Assembly (NCBI GenBank): GCA_020052515.1
Contig: JAGVOW010000105.1
Coordinates: 1 to 64,000, forward strand
Length of the DNA stretch: 64,000 nt
Reading direction: 5' to 3'
Source: Brevinematales bacterium
Lineage (GTDB): Bacteria > Spirochaetota > Brevinematia > Brevinematales > JAOACQ01
Positions 1-8,536 of the stretch are shown here, in pieces. A program made the position numbers and the translations under genes. How positions within the stretch are numbered: the stretch's first letter is position 1; each line of letters begins with the position of its first letter. The notes beneath the pieces are model-generated. The model was not told the origin of the DNA and did no database searches. It saw nothing but the letters and a program-made list of their open reading frames with translations.

Positions 1-1
1 A

Positions 2-2608
2 AACCTATGGAACGGGGACAACTCCACTGCCGCTGTTGACTGGCTAAAAGCATTTGATCCCGCCTGCCTGCCTCTTCAAGCGCAGTATGACTACATCAGC
101 TATACTCCGGCAACTCCCGCTGTCGTTCAGGATTCGCTCAATGGCCTTCTGCACAATGGTGATTTTTCTCAAGGCACAAACTATTGGTTCAGCGGCAGCT
201 ATAACGGCGCAGCCAATTCTTCCGCCATTGAGAATGGCGCGTTTCATATGATACCGACTGCCCTGGATAATGGATATCATTCCGTGTGGAACATCCAGTT
301 GGATCAGCCGGGAATTTATTTAAAATTTTTGCATCAATATCAACTGCAATATGACGTTAAACCTTCTGCGAGCCGTCCGTTGACAGTTCAATTAGCCATA
401 AACAACGGCCCATGGTATAGTTATTGGTCGATGTACACCAACCTGACCTGTACTAGCTGGCAGACTATTACACAATATTTTGTTATATTCCAGCCGCAAG
501 ATGATGTGGATACTTCTCTCCAGTTCCAGTGCGGCAACAGCCTTGTTGACTTTTATATTGATAATGTTAAACTCATTGACCTTGGGCCTGCGCCTTCAAC
601 AGCTCCTGCCATTACAAACGGTAACTTCGACATAGCAGGCACTCCTGCTTACAATTGGTATTTTATGAATGGATGGGGAGGAAACAACTACGTAACTATT
701 GAAGCACCTAACAATATTTGCCATGCTACTCTTAATGAACCTACTCCTTACGAGAATAATATATATCTTTCTCAGGATATTTCACCCGCACTGGGTTATA
801 TGGTGCCTTTTACACTGACATTTGACGCGAAAACTTCCGCTGCGGCTGGTAGGCCGATGTCGGTAAGGGTAAGAACTTGGGAATTAGATGATACTGTATA
901 CCTGCTCAGTACCGTAAATCTGACAACTTCCTGGCAGACATTTACTTTACAATTTACAAATATCAATCATCCGTATGGACAAGATGCCAGATTATCCTTT
1001 TTAATGGGCGGCTATTCCGGAGACATTTATTTGGACAATGTTTCTGTAATGTATCCAGGAGCTGGGGCGGGAGCATATTCAGGTGCTATTTCTACCCCCA
1101 CCAGTTTTACAGCGGCAGGCGGAACGCTTCAAGCCGTTCTTTCCTGGTCTTACTCGGACAGCAACGCCGCAGGTTTCTATATCTATTACAGCAACGCAAA
1201 TGTCCAGCCCTCCGCTCCTCAGTTGACCAATAGCTTCTGCACCAGGAACGCCCTGATTACCGGGTTGAAACCCAATATAACTTATTACTTCTGGATCAAA
1301 GCTTACGCGGGAACTTCCGTTTCATCGACCGTTACTGCTCAAACAGCCATTTCTCCCGGACAAGCCGCCTATTGGAAATTTAACGACGGGGCGGGAACCG
1401 GAGTTGCCGATTCAAGCGGAAATAACAACAATGGAACTATTTATGGAACCACGCAGTGGGTCGATGGAATCGATGGAAAAGCCCTATATTTTGACGGGGC
1501 GACCTATATCAGCAACTTTGCCAGCATGGCCGGTTTTCCGACAGGAAACGAAGCCTATTCTATAGAAGCCTGGGTAAAACCGGATAGAGCAACCAACGCC
1601 TGCATCCTATCGTGGGGAGCGAATAAGAACCAAAATTACCAATTGAATTCCCTCTATCTGCTCTGCAATCCATGCGGTATAGACAACTTCTGGGGAGGAA
1701 GCATATACGCCGTAGGAAACACCCCGGATCTTAGCGGGGAGTGGCACCATGTCGTGGTAACATACAATGGAACTGTAATCACAATTTACAAGGATGGAGT
1801 CTCCATTTATACGAAAACAATGACTCCATCACTGAGCGCGGCGCTTTCCGGCCTGACAATAGGAAGAGTTACCGGAGGAACTCTCTTTTATAAAGGCCTC
1901 ATTGATGAACTGTCGGTCTGGAAAGGATGCTTGAGCGCTTCAGATGTTCAGTCTCGTTACAGTTTATATTCCGCCAGCGCGAATACCTGGAACAATTTCA
2001 CGCACTGGAAGTTTAATTCTGTCAGCGGTACGACTGTCACCGACTCAGGCCCAAATGCCAATAATGGAAATGTTTATGGCACAGCGCAGTGGGTTGATGG
2101 GGTTGAAGGGAAAGCCCTGTATTTTGACGGAGCGACTTATGTCAGCAACTTCGTCAGCATGGCTGGTTTCCCGACCGGAAATGGGGCTTATACTATAGAA
2201 GCATGGGTAAAACCGGAAGCAACCTCAAGCGCATGCGTCATATCCTGGGGAACAAACAAAAACGCGAACTACCAGTTGAATTCCATGTATCTGGTTGATA
2301 ATTCTTACACCATAGACAATTATTGGGGCGGGAGTGTTTACGCGGCAAAATATACCTCGGACCTTAGCGGAGTATGGCACCATGTTGCGGCAACATACGA
2401 TGGAACAACTGTCACAATCTACAAAGACGGGGTTTCTGTTTACGCAAAAACGATGACCCCTTCGCTTAACGCGCTTCTTTCCGGCCTGACAATAGGAAGA
2501 GTTACCGGAGGAACTCTCTTTTATAAAGGTTCTATCGATGAATTAAACGTTTACTCAAGATGCTTGCCGGCATGGGAAATGCAGGCACATTATAACGCGT
2601 ATCATTAA
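2..2608 (+). CDS. Large secreted multidomain protein, C-terminal part (CBM-like, FnIII, two LamG domains); 5' partial
   Basis: The reading frame is open from base 2, so the gene starts left of the window; 868 residues are visible. After about 45 residues that may be the tail of an upstream domain come two CBM4/9-like jelly-roll modules (each begins with a NGDF/NGNF motif and ends with a (Y/L)(I/L)DNV motif, about nt 155-575 and 600-1055), a fibronectin type III-like module (about nt 1085-1345) and two tandem LamG/concanavalin-like modules (about 1365-1960 and 2000-2600). This architecture is usual for secreted carbohydrate-active or adhesive proteins. The catalytic part, if any, lies outside the window, so no activity can be assigned. 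A polysaccharide-lyase-like gene follows, which supports a glycan-related role. A strong terminator ends the gene. Confidence 0.85.
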   Translation, partial: NLWNGDNSTAAVDWLKAFDPACLPLQAQYDYISYTPATPAVVQDSLNGLLHNGDFSQGTNYWFSGSYNGAANSSAIENGAFHMIPTALDNGYHSVWNIQLDQPGIYLKFLHQYQLQYDVKPSASRPLTVQLAINNGPWYSYWSMYTNLTCTSWQTITQYFVIFQPQDDVDTSLQFQCGNSLVDFYIDNVKLIDLGPAPSTAPAITNGNFDIAGTPAYNWYFMNGWGGNNYVTIEAPNNICHATLNEPTPYENNIYLSQDISPALGYMVPFTLTFDAKTSAAAGRPMSVRVRTWELDDTVYLLSTVNLTTSWQTFTLQFTNINHPYGQDARLSFLMGGYSGDIYLDNVSVMYPGAGAGAYSGAISTPTSFTAAGGTLQAVLSWSYSDSNAAGFYIYYSNANVQPSAPQLTNSFCTRNALITGLKPNITYYFWIKAYAGTSVSSTVTAQTAISPGQAAYWKFNDGAGTGVADSSGNNNNGTIYGTTQWVDGIDGKALYFDGATYISNFASMAGFPTGNEAYSIEAWVKPDRATNACILSWGANKNQNYQLNSLYLLCNPCGIDNFWGGSIYAVGNTPDLSGEWHHVVVTYNGTVITIYKDGVSIYTKTMTPSLSAALSGLTIGRVTGGTLFYKGLIDELSVWKGCLSASDVQSRYSLYSASANTWNNFTHWKFNSVSGTTVTDSGPNANNGNVYGTAQWVDGVEGKALYFDGATYVSNFVSMAGFPTGNGAYTIEAWVKPEATSSACVISWGTNKNANYQLNSMYLVDNSYTIDNYWGGSVYAAKYTSDLSGVWHHVAATYDGTTVTIYKDGVSVYAKTMTPSLNALLSGLTIGRVTGGTLFYKGSIDELNVYSRCLPAWEMQAHYNAYH
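1371..2604 (+). repeat. Tandem duplication encoding the two LamG modules (period 633 bp)
   Basis: The two LamG-coding halves align with a 633-bp (211-residue) offset. They share a 53-bp identical run at 1844-1896 and 2477-2529, and many other near-identical stretches. Synonymous sites are identical across that run, which implies recent duplication or gene conversion. Confidence 0.85.
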
Positions 2609-2637
2609 TCTTTCCTTCTATAAAATTCAGCGCAAAA

Positions 2638-2676
2638 CGAAAAGGCTGCCTCAAAAGGCAGCCTTTTCGAAAAAAA
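2638..2676 (+). terminator. Rho-independent terminator after the LamG protein
   Basis: A perfect 13-bp stem (CGAAAAGGCTGCC and its complement) with a 6-nt loop at 2638-2669 follows the stop codon at 2608. The 3' arm carries TTTT and is followed by an A-rich stretch, so it may be partly bidirectional. Confidence 0.8.
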
Positions 2677-2699
2677 TAAGTAAACAGGAGGTTATGTCT

Positions 2700-3764
2700 A
2701 TGAAAGAAAAAGTCTTTTTGTGGTGCGAAATATTTTGTGGTTTTCTGGTATTTGGATTGATGAGCTGTTCTGTCATTGATTCTCTTAAGGAAGACCGAAA
2801 CGGAAATAACACAGGCGGCACAATTCCGGATCCAATGTATTCTTTTTGTTTTGAAGGATCAAATGCGTTACTTGAGGATAAAGGCGCTTTTATTCTTCAA
2901 CAGGAAAACGAAGAAGGGTCTAGCAATATCAGTATTGTAGCAGATCCGGAAGATCCGACGAATCATGTCCGAAAATATACAGTGTATTCCAATGATATTG
3001 TACATGGCACCTATCAGCGGGTTGAGGACAAAATTTATTATCAGAACTGGCATGCGCAGATGGGGCGAGAATACTGGTATGGTTTTAGAACTCTTATTTG
3101 TTCTAATGAATGGCCATTAAGCGCTGTTAATAATTATGGAGGCGATCGCTGGTTAATCATTGCTCAATGGCATGATATCCCAGATAACTTATATTATGGA
3201 GATGGTGTCCAGAGAGAAGAATGGAAATCGCCGACCCTTGCTATTTATGTGATCAATGGGAAATATAAAGTTCTTTACCGTACGGACCCGCTGCCCATTT
3301 CAGTCACAAATGGAAGCACGAACGGTGCTGAATGTGTGGCTTTTGATAAACGTAGTCTCGGCTGTCCCTCTTCTGAAAACTGGGAATATGACTGGCAAGG
3401 CCAAATTGACAATCTTCCATCTAATACTAATACAAATCATCGCTGGTGGCAGGAAGATATGCTTGCTGACCGTAATGCCAACCGCTGGGTAAAGTGGGTT
3501 TTCCATGTCAAGTGGGCGTCCGATAATACGGGCCTGCTCGAAGTCTGGAAAGACGGGAATAAAATCATTGATAAGCACAATTATCCAACTTCTTATAATG
3601 ATTATGCGGGTCCGACTTCTAAAATGGGAATTTATAGAAGTTCTCCTTATGCAGGTGTACCTTATAACTCGGTTTATTATGATCGTACTTTTTATCTGGA
3701 CGAATATCGTATTGGAGACTCAAATGCGGTTTATGATACGGTAGTTCCCAGGGGAGGAAGGTAA
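2700..3764 (+). CDS. Putative polysaccharide lyase lipoprotein (heparin-lyase-I/PL20-like fold)
   Basis: A 354-residue protein with a hydrophobic N-terminus ending in the lipobox-like LMSC at about residue 25, so probably a lipoprotein. The body has the features of the Polysacc_lyase (PF14099-type) jelly-roll family: a YWYGFR start strand, an IIAQWH strand, a WVFHVKW strand and a closing YLDEYRIGD strand. These families depolymerise uronic-acid polysaccharides; the substrate here is unknown. The ATG at 2700 is chosen over 2694 because AGGAGG at 2686-2691 lies 8 nt from it, against 2 nt. Its neighbour is a LamG/CBM secreted protein, which fits extracellular glycan use. The family call rests on pattern recognition only. 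Confidence 0.65.
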   Translation: MKEKVFLWCEIFCGFLVFGLMSCSVIDSLKEDRNGNNTGGTIPDPMYSFCFEGSNALLEDKGAFILQQENEEGSSNISIVADPEDPTNHVRKYTVYSNDIVHGTYQRVEDKIYYQNWHAQMGREYWYGFRTLICSNEWPLSAVNNYGGDRWLIIAQWHDIPDNLYYGDGVQREEWKSPTLAIYVINGKYKVLYRTDPLPISVTNGSTNGAECVAFDKRSLGCPSSENWEYDWQGQIDNLPSNTNTNHRWWQEDMLADRNANRWVKWVFHVKWASDNTGLLEVWKDGNKIIDKHNYPTSYNDYAGPTSKMGIYRSSPYAGVPYNSVYYDRTFYLDEYRIGDSNAVYDTVVPRGGR

Positions 3765-3794
3765 TGTGTCGCCTCTGAAAAATCCTGATTGTTC

Positions 3795-4223
3795 TTATGG
3801 AAGCGGTTCTGAAGAATCCTTAGCGGCCTCTTCTTTCGCTTTCTCAGAATCAAGGACGGATTTCAGCCAGGCTTTCGCTTCGTCTTCACTGTTGCAAGTT
3901 TTGATAAACTTTTTGTCTCTTTCGGAAAAAGCCAGTGCCACGTTGTAAAGGGTTTGTTTCATGGAATCCATTCCTATTATGGCTGTCGCTTTTGAGAAGT
4001 GATCGTTAAACTTGGAGAAATTGGTAAAATCTTTTATAGATTTTACAGAATAATCCATATTTTTAACATTAACCAGGTATAGCAAGCTTTTTTGCGGTAA
4101 ATCCCTTAAAATTTTTTTGCATTTCTCCATAAATAACCGTATTTTCTCATTGGGCATATCCGAAAAATCAAGGTACAAAAGCTTAATCCCTTCATAATCA
4201 ATATAATGCGGTTCTCTGTCCAT
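3795..4223 (-). CDS. SpoIIAA/STAS-like small cytoplasmic protein
   Basis: A 142-residue protein without signal peptide. The alternating beta/alpha pattern, with the LLYLDFSDM and LLYLVNVKNMDY strands and a helix following a conserved-looking TAIIGMDSM strand, resembles the SpoIIAA-like/STAS fold used in partner-switching and lipid-associated proteins. No catalytic residues were recognised. The C-terminus is a charged, Ala/Lys/Glu-rich tail. GGAG six bases before the ATG supports the start. It converges on the lyase gene with a 30-bp gap. The function is unknown and the fold is an inference. Confidence 0.6.
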   Translation of the reverse strand: MDREPHYIDYEGIKLLYLDFSDMPNEKIRLFMEKCKKILRDLPQKSLLYLVNVKNMDYSVKSIKDFTNFSKFNDHFSKATAIIGMDSMKQTLYNVALAFSERDKKFIKTCNSEDEAKAWLKSVLDSEKAKEEAAKDSSEPLP

Positions 4224-4349
4224 TTTTATCTCCTACGAAAAATTGCGGTAATGTCAAAGGTTTTCGTCTCAAAAACTTTTAATTGTATATTCGAATAACA
4301 GTTACAATCATTTTACTTTGCGGCAGAAAAAACCGCAAAAAACTGCCGA

Positions 4350-5987
4350 TTATCCCTTTATTTTTTCATAATCTGAAAGAATCCAGAAAAAAATCAGGCA
4401 GGCGGCGATCAAAAGAAAAATTATGATATTGCTGCGAAAATCTATAGTCAAGATTTTTTCTACAAAGACTTTTTGGTTGCCCATAATGGTTTTCGCGTAA
4501 CCCTCAAAGTCTTTTATCTGGTCTAAGAAAATCAGATTGGTTTGATAATTTCTGGCTATCTCTAAATTAGGGGTTTTAAGGGCAAGCTCTTCCGGGTTGT
4601 CCGAGATGAATATCTTTTCTTCTTTCTGGTTGGTGAGAAAAGAATAAATCCCTTTCTTGTTTTGATGGAGAGGATTTTCCTCGCCCAGTACATAATTCAA
4701 TTTTTCCAGTTCCATTCCCATGCCGCTTTCTTCTAAGATAAAATGAAGGTTGTTTTGCCAGAAATTTTCAAAGTTTTGATAAGCCAATTCTTCTGGAATT
4801 TTCATAAAATCCCATTTCCATGTGTCCCAGCCCCAAAAAACACGGCCTTTATCTTGAAAATCCCAGATGAGGCCCTCGCTATCCAGGATGCTTTTCACAA
4901 TCAATTCATTGTTGTTGTAGAGAAATTTTCTCTCAGAGAAATTTTCCATAAAATTACCGTTGGTAAAAAGTCCCAGCAGAAGCCTGGTTTGAGAAATTTC
5001 GTTCAGGCCAACCTGATAGAAAATAGGAATTTTTCTTTTTCTGGCCTCTTGAAGGGCTTCAAAATTCCGGATCTGACGGTCCTCTAAATCCATTAAAATA
5101 ACGCCTGAATCGTTTTGCAGATTCGGAATAGCGATGGTTTCTCCTTTTTGCTTCAAAAGGGCGGATTCAATCTTGACCCATTTGATCTTTCCCAGAAAAC
5201 GCTTCACAAAGGCATATTCTTCAGAGGGTTTTCCTGCCAGGAAATAAATTCTGTAAAATTCCGGCACGCTTTGCACGAGGCGTGATAGAGAAGAAGGCTT
5301 TGCGGCAGGATCCGACAGGTTTTCGACTTGAAACTGGATCAATTGACAGCCGGCAAAAGAAAAAGTTTGCTCCCAGCTTAGTTCATTGAGTCCGGTTTTG
5401 AGCGTGACAATTTTTTCGGACAAAACATTTTTCTCGTTTTTTAAAGTGAGCTTTGCCTTTATTGAATTCACCGATGCGGAAACGCTTCCCGAAACATAAG
5501 TAAATATTTTGATCTTTACGCCTTCCTTTGCTTGAATCCACTCCGGCATTTCGACTTTGTAAAGAGAAATCCTGTTTCTTTCATTTGTCTCATTTTGAAC
5601 AATGACGGGATAGACAAATGGGAATTTTTCAGATGGAGAAAGGGAAGCGTTGTCATTAAAGTCGCTTAAAACTATTATTTTTGAATCCATGCCGGCCTTG
5701 TTTTTAATGGTGCGGATACTGTCAAATAAAGCGGTAAACTCGGGGTTAAGGCCATTTGTTTTCTCTGAGACCGTATCGGCAAAATAATTTATCCTCAGTA
5801 TAGGGCTGTTTTTTAGATCGGGAACATTGCCCACCGAAAGGCTTTTATCAACGAGCACAAAAACATAGGGCGGCAAAATAGTCCGGTAATGAAAATCCCA
5901 GTGAGCATTGAAGATAAATAGGATCATGAGCAAGAGAGCAAACCCTAATAGCAGGAAAGGCAGTAAAGAACGCTTTTTGAATAGCAT
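4350..5987 (-). CDS. Membrane-anchored von Willebrand factor A-like protein
   Basis: A 545-residue protein with an N-terminal membrane segment (about residues 10-26) and a second near the C-terminus (about 515-537), so most of the chain is probably extracytoplasmic. Residues about 42-130 look like a vWA domain with the MIDAS-type DxSxS pattern (DKSLS). The middle part resembles the glutamine-amidotransferase-like domain often found in BatA/aerotolerance-type membrane proteins (GVILMDLEDRQI strand). Its ATG follows the rlmN stop codon directly (TAAATG), so it is probably translationally coupled to it. No MoxR ATPase or other Bat gene is in the window. The role is unknown. Confidence 0.6.
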   Translation of the reverse strand: MLFKKRSLLPFLLLGFALLLMILFIFNAHWDFHYRTILPPYVFVLVDKSLSVGNVPDLKNSPILRINYFADTVSEKTNGLNPEFTALFDSIRTIKNKAGMDSKIIVLSDFNDNASLSPSEKFPFVYPVIVQNETNERNRISLYKVEMPEWIQAKEGVKIKIFTYVSGSVSASVNSIKAKLTLKNEKNVLSEKIVTLKTGLNELSWEQTFSFAGCQLIQFQVENLSDPAAKPSSLSRLVQSVPEFYRIYFLAGKPSEEYAFVKRFLGKIKWVKIESALLKQKGETIAIPNLQNDSGVILMDLEDRQIRNFEALQEARKRKIPIFYQVGLNEISQTRLLLGLFTNGNFMENFSERKFLYNNNELIVKSILDSEGLIWDFQDKGRVFWGWDTWKWDFMKIPEELAYQNFENFWQNNLHFILEESGMGMELEKLNYVLGEENPLHQNKKGIYSFLTNQKEEKIFISDNPEELALKTPNLEIARNYQTNLIFLDQIKDFEGYAKTIMGNQKVFVEKILTIDFRSNIIIFLLIAACLIFFWILSDYEKIKG

Positions 5988-7085
5988 TTAGACCGCCTGT
6001 TTTTTCTGTTCCCAATAGAGTCCCAGCTGGCCGCATCCGCCATTTATTTCTCTGCCTTTACTTCGGCGGACAACGAAGGGGATATTGTGCTTCTTTAATA
6101 AAGTCAGAAAGGCCTGAAGCTCTTTCTCTGTGGGTGTCTGATAAGGAAGGCCTGGAATGGGGTTATAAGCAATTACATTGAGGTTGTAATCTATGCCGGC
6201 GGTAATTTCTTTCAAGGCTTCCACTTCTTCTTCCGAGTCATTCTCTCCGCGCAGAAGTACGTACTCAAAAGTAACCCGCCTTTCCAGGCTTTTTTGGTAA
6301 TCCCGGACGGCTTCCATTAGTTCCGGCAACGGATTTTCACTGGCAATCGGCATAAGTATTTCCCGTTTTTTCTGAATAGCGGAATGGAGCGAAACGGCAA
6401 GCCGAAGCTGAATTTTTTCTTCCCTCAGAGCACTAATTTTTTGGATAATTCCAGCTGTCGAGATAGTAAAATGGCGGCTTCCCAGATTGTATCCGCCGGA
6501 AAAATTCAATATTTTAATAGCTTTCAAAACACTCTCAACATTCAGCAAGGGCTCGCCCATTCCCATAAAAACAATATTGGAAATGCTTCTTTTTGCGGCA
6601 AGCGCATCTTTGTTTCCCTTTTCATCTAAAACTTTTTTTTCAGCCAGCAGAATTTGGGCAATGATTTCGTCTGTAGAAAGGTTTCTTTTGAAACCCATCT
6701 GGCCTGTGGCACAGAAAACACAGCCTAAGGGGCAGCCCGCCTGAGAAGAAACACAGAGAGTCATTCTGGATTCTTTTGTTTCATCATCTTCTTCAGCCAG
6801 AATGAGAACAGCTTCAATATAAAGAAGATCTTCGGTTTTAAAGAGAAACTTCATGGTCTCACCGCTTTTTTCTTTTAGGACTTCAGACAGTTTCAAGCTT
6901 TGAATGAAAAAATCCCTCTTTAATAAGCTTCTTAAATCCTTCGGTAAATCCGACATAGCTTCAAAATCAAAAACAAATTTTCTGTAAATCCAGTTGAAAA
7001 TCTGATAAGCCCGGCTAACCGGGACATGATTATCCATAAAAATTTGTTTCAATTCGCTGAAAGTAAATCGAAGAATATTCTGCAT
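5988..7085 (-). CDS. rlmN: Dual-specificity 23S rRNA/tRNA adenine-C2 methyltransferase RlmN
   Basis: A radical-SAM methyltransferase that methylates C2 of an adenosine in 23S rRNA and in some tRNAs. The CxxxCxxC cluster motif (CPLGCVFC) is present, as are the GMGEPLLN motif and the catalytic C-terminal Cys in GGCGQLGL. The ATG at 7085 is chosen because GAGG lies five bases upstream. A longer in-frame TTG start at 7133 would overlap prmC by 4 bp but has no ribosome binding site. At 365 residues the length is normal. It sits between prmC and the vWA-like gene in one transcription unit. Confidence 0.95.
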   Translation of the reverse strand: MQNILRFTFSELKQIFMDNHVPVSRAYQIFNWIYRKFVFDFEAMSDLPKDLRSLLKRDFFIQSLKLSEVLKEKSGETMKFLFKTEDLLYIEAVLILAEEDDETKESRMTLCVSSQAGCPLGCVFCATGQMGFKRNLSTDEIIAQILLAEKKVLDEKGNKDALAAKRSISNIVFMGMGEPLLNVESVLKAIKILNFSGGYNLGSRHFTISTAGIIQKISALREEKIQLRLAVSLHSAIQKKREILMPIASENPLPELMEAVRDYQKSLERRVTFEYVLLRGENDSEEEVEALKEITAGIDYNLNVIAYNPIPGLPYQTPTEKELQAFLTLLKKHNIPFVVRRSKGREINGGCGQLGLYWEQKKQAV

Positions 7086-7129
7086 TGTGTCCTCGTAAGA
7101 GTATAAGTATAAAGGAAGAAGGGAAAAAT

Positions 7130-7969
7130 TCAAGAAAAAGAGGAATGTGCTATCAGAACTCTTTCCAGGTCCTGGTAGTCCTTTTTGATTTCAATTTTAT
7201 TGAAACCAGCTTTGCGGAATAGTGTTTCTATTTCTCTCCATTTGTGATCGACTTCCACTATAATCATTCCGTTTTCGGCCAATATTTTCTGAGCTATTTC
7301 AGCGATTTTCTTGTAAAAATCGAGGCCGTCTTTTCCTCCATAAAAAGCCTGGAAAGGCTCATAAAGCTTTGCTTCTTTGTCGAGAAATTCAAAATCTTGC
7401 TCTGAAAGATAAGGCGGGTTTGAAATAATCAGGTCTTGTTTTTCAAAACCGGGGCCCGGTTTAAATTTCAAAAAATCCTGTTTCTGCCATTTAACATTTT
7501 TTATTCCTAGATTTAACGCGTTTTTTCTAGCTAAAGAGATCTGAATATCTATTCCCAGAATGCGGGCTTTTGGAAATAAACGAAATAGTGAAAGCGCAAG
7601 AGCCCCTGTCCCTGTTCCAATGTCGAGGATGGTTCCAAATTCCTTCCCGCTTTCCTTTGCGGCGTAAAGCAAGTGCTCGGTATCCGCTCGGGGGATAAGC
7701 GTTTTTCTGGAAACCAGAAATTTGTCCTGAAAGAAATACTGATAGCCAAGGATAGCGGCTATCGGTTCCAGGCGGCCCCGGCGAAAGACACCGAAGGAAA
7801 TAAGAATCATCTTAAAGAAGGAAATGAATTCATTTTTATGAAGAAAAATTTCATTACGGTTAATTCTGAGATAATGGCCCATAATTGCACGGACATCTAC
7901 ATCAGGTGTTGGGCAAAGCTTTCGTTGAAGGTAGGAAAGGCTTGTTTTATATGCTTGTTCTACAGTCAT
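7130..7969 (-). CDS. prmC: Peptide chain release factor N5-glutamine methyltransferase PrmC
   Basis: Methylates the Gln of the GGQ motif of class I release factors. At 279 residues it has the family length, with an N-terminal helical domain and a Rossmann methyltransferase domain. Motif I is ILDIGTGTGAL (residues about 114-124) and the substrate-binding NPPY is at 184-187. LIPRADTE replaces the common LIPRPETE. Its target gene prfA is 5 kb away rather than adjacent. It is the first gene of the prmC-rlmN-vWA unit, and its promoter must lie in the 7970-8536 intergenic region. Confidence 0.95.
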   Translation of the reverse strand: MTVEQAYKTSLSYLQRKLCPTPDVDVRAIMGHYLRINRNEIFLHKNEFISFFKMILISFGVFRRGRLEPIAAILGYQYFFQDKFLVSRKTLIPRADTEHLLYAAKESGKEFGTILDIGTGTGALALSLFRLFPKARILGIDIQISLARKNALNLGIKNVKWQKQDFLKFKPGPGFEKQDLIISNPPYLSEQDFEFLDKEAKLYEPFQAFYGGKDGLDFYKKIAEIAQKILAENGMIIVEVDHKWREIETLFRKAGFNKIEIKKDYQDLERVLIAHSSFS

Positions 7970-8063
7970 GGTTTCTTATATTCCCATATTCCCAAGTTTT
8001 TTAATACCTTTTTATTCTAAAGCTTTTTCTGTTTTTAAACAACTTTTCATGCCGCTTTACAAA

Positions 8064-8123
8064 ATCCACCTTTTGGTGGATAAAATTTCTACCTTTTAGT
8101 GGATATTAATTGTAATCAGTGGA
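8064..8123. repeat. GTGGAT iterons with a small hairpin, possible operator
   Basis: ATCCACC-TTTT-GGTGGAT (8064-8081) is a perfect 7-bp hairpin. GTGGA recurs at 8076, 8099 and 8119, about two helical turns apart (23 and 20 bp), with related flanks TTTTGGTGGATA and TTTTAGTGGATA. A fourth GGTGGATT lies near 8486. The arrangement could be a regulator binding array for prmC or the downstream lipoprotein genes; no regulator is known. Confidence 0.35.
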
Positions 8124-8171
8124 TGTTATCCTGTTATCTTGGTTTTTTAATAGTATAATAAACAGATCGCG

Positions 8172-8212
8172 ATTCCGTTTGTAGAGATGTACGGCCTTGC
8201 TACAAACGGAAT
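8172..8212. repeat. Perfect 13-bp stem hairpin
   Basis: The arm ATTCCGTTTGTAG at 8172-8184 is complementary to 8200-8212, with a 15-nt loop. There is no T-tract on the plus strand, so it is not a typical terminator for that direction. Confidence 0.6.
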
Positions 8213-8230
8213 TGAATTATCATACTAGTT

Positions 8231-8330
8231 ATACTAATTTGCAATCAAAGTGATAGTAAGCGTTTCTATGAAACTTTGCCTCGCTATCATATCTCCGCAA
8301 CTATCACTAATATTGACTGCAAATTAGTAT
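8231..8330. repeat. Long imperfect inverted repeat (possible structured RNA or MITE-like element)
   Basis: The left arm at 8231-8256 (ATACTAATTTGCA ... AGTGATAG) is complementary to the right arm at 8301-8330, apart from one mismatch and a 4-nt bulge (TATT). The 44-nt loop is AT-rich. The arms are exact over 13 bp at the outer end and 8 bp at the inner end. No transposase or flanking duplication was recognised. Confidence 0.55.
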
Positions 8331-8387
8331 TAGAGGTTTGAAAATAGCCAAAAAATTGCAAGGCAATTTTTCTCATAGGAGGCGGAT

Positions 8388-8438
8388 ATGGTGAGGATTT
8401 TCATCTCTCATTTTTTCTTTCTTATCCACTATGACTAA
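8388..8438 (+). CDS. Possible 16-residue hydrophobic leader peptide
   Basis: The ATG at 8388 follows AGGAGG (8377-8382) at ideal spacing. It opens a 16-codon frame, rich in Phe, Ile, Leu and His, that ends at TAA 8438. The strong ribosome binding site in otherwise non-coding DNA, about 100 bp upstream of the lipoprotein gene, is the only evidence. It may be chance. Confidence 0.3.
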   Translation: MVRIFISHFFFLIHYD

Positions 8439-8536
8439 GATAGTAATTTTCTTTGTTAGCAATGGGTCCTTTATAAGGAATGTTTGGTGGATTATGAGAC
8501 TTTTTAAAAGTCAATTAACGTAGGAGGTTAGAGTTT

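Larger units (their letters stand above)
7970..8536. other. Divergent intergenic region, 567 bp, rich in repeats and hairpins
   Basis: No convincing protein gene longer than a short leader was found here. It holds a small hairpin and GTGGAT repeats (8064-8123, with another copy near 8486), a 13-bp stem hairpin at 8172-8212, a long imperfect inverted repeat at 8231-8330, a short hairpin near 8351-8371, a possible leader ORF at 8388-8438 and a 15-bp dyad at 8498-8512. It must contain promoters for prmC (minus) and the 8537 lipoprotein (plus). The separate elements are listed below. Confidence 0.7.

Noticed and set aside
7086..7133. TTG start extending rlmN by 16 residues
   Set aside because: No ribosome binding site; the ATG at 7085 has GAGG at good spacing and matches family length.
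8076..8123. GTGGAT repeats as a CRISPR array
   Set aside because: The repeat units are only 5-8 bp and too few; no cas genes are present.
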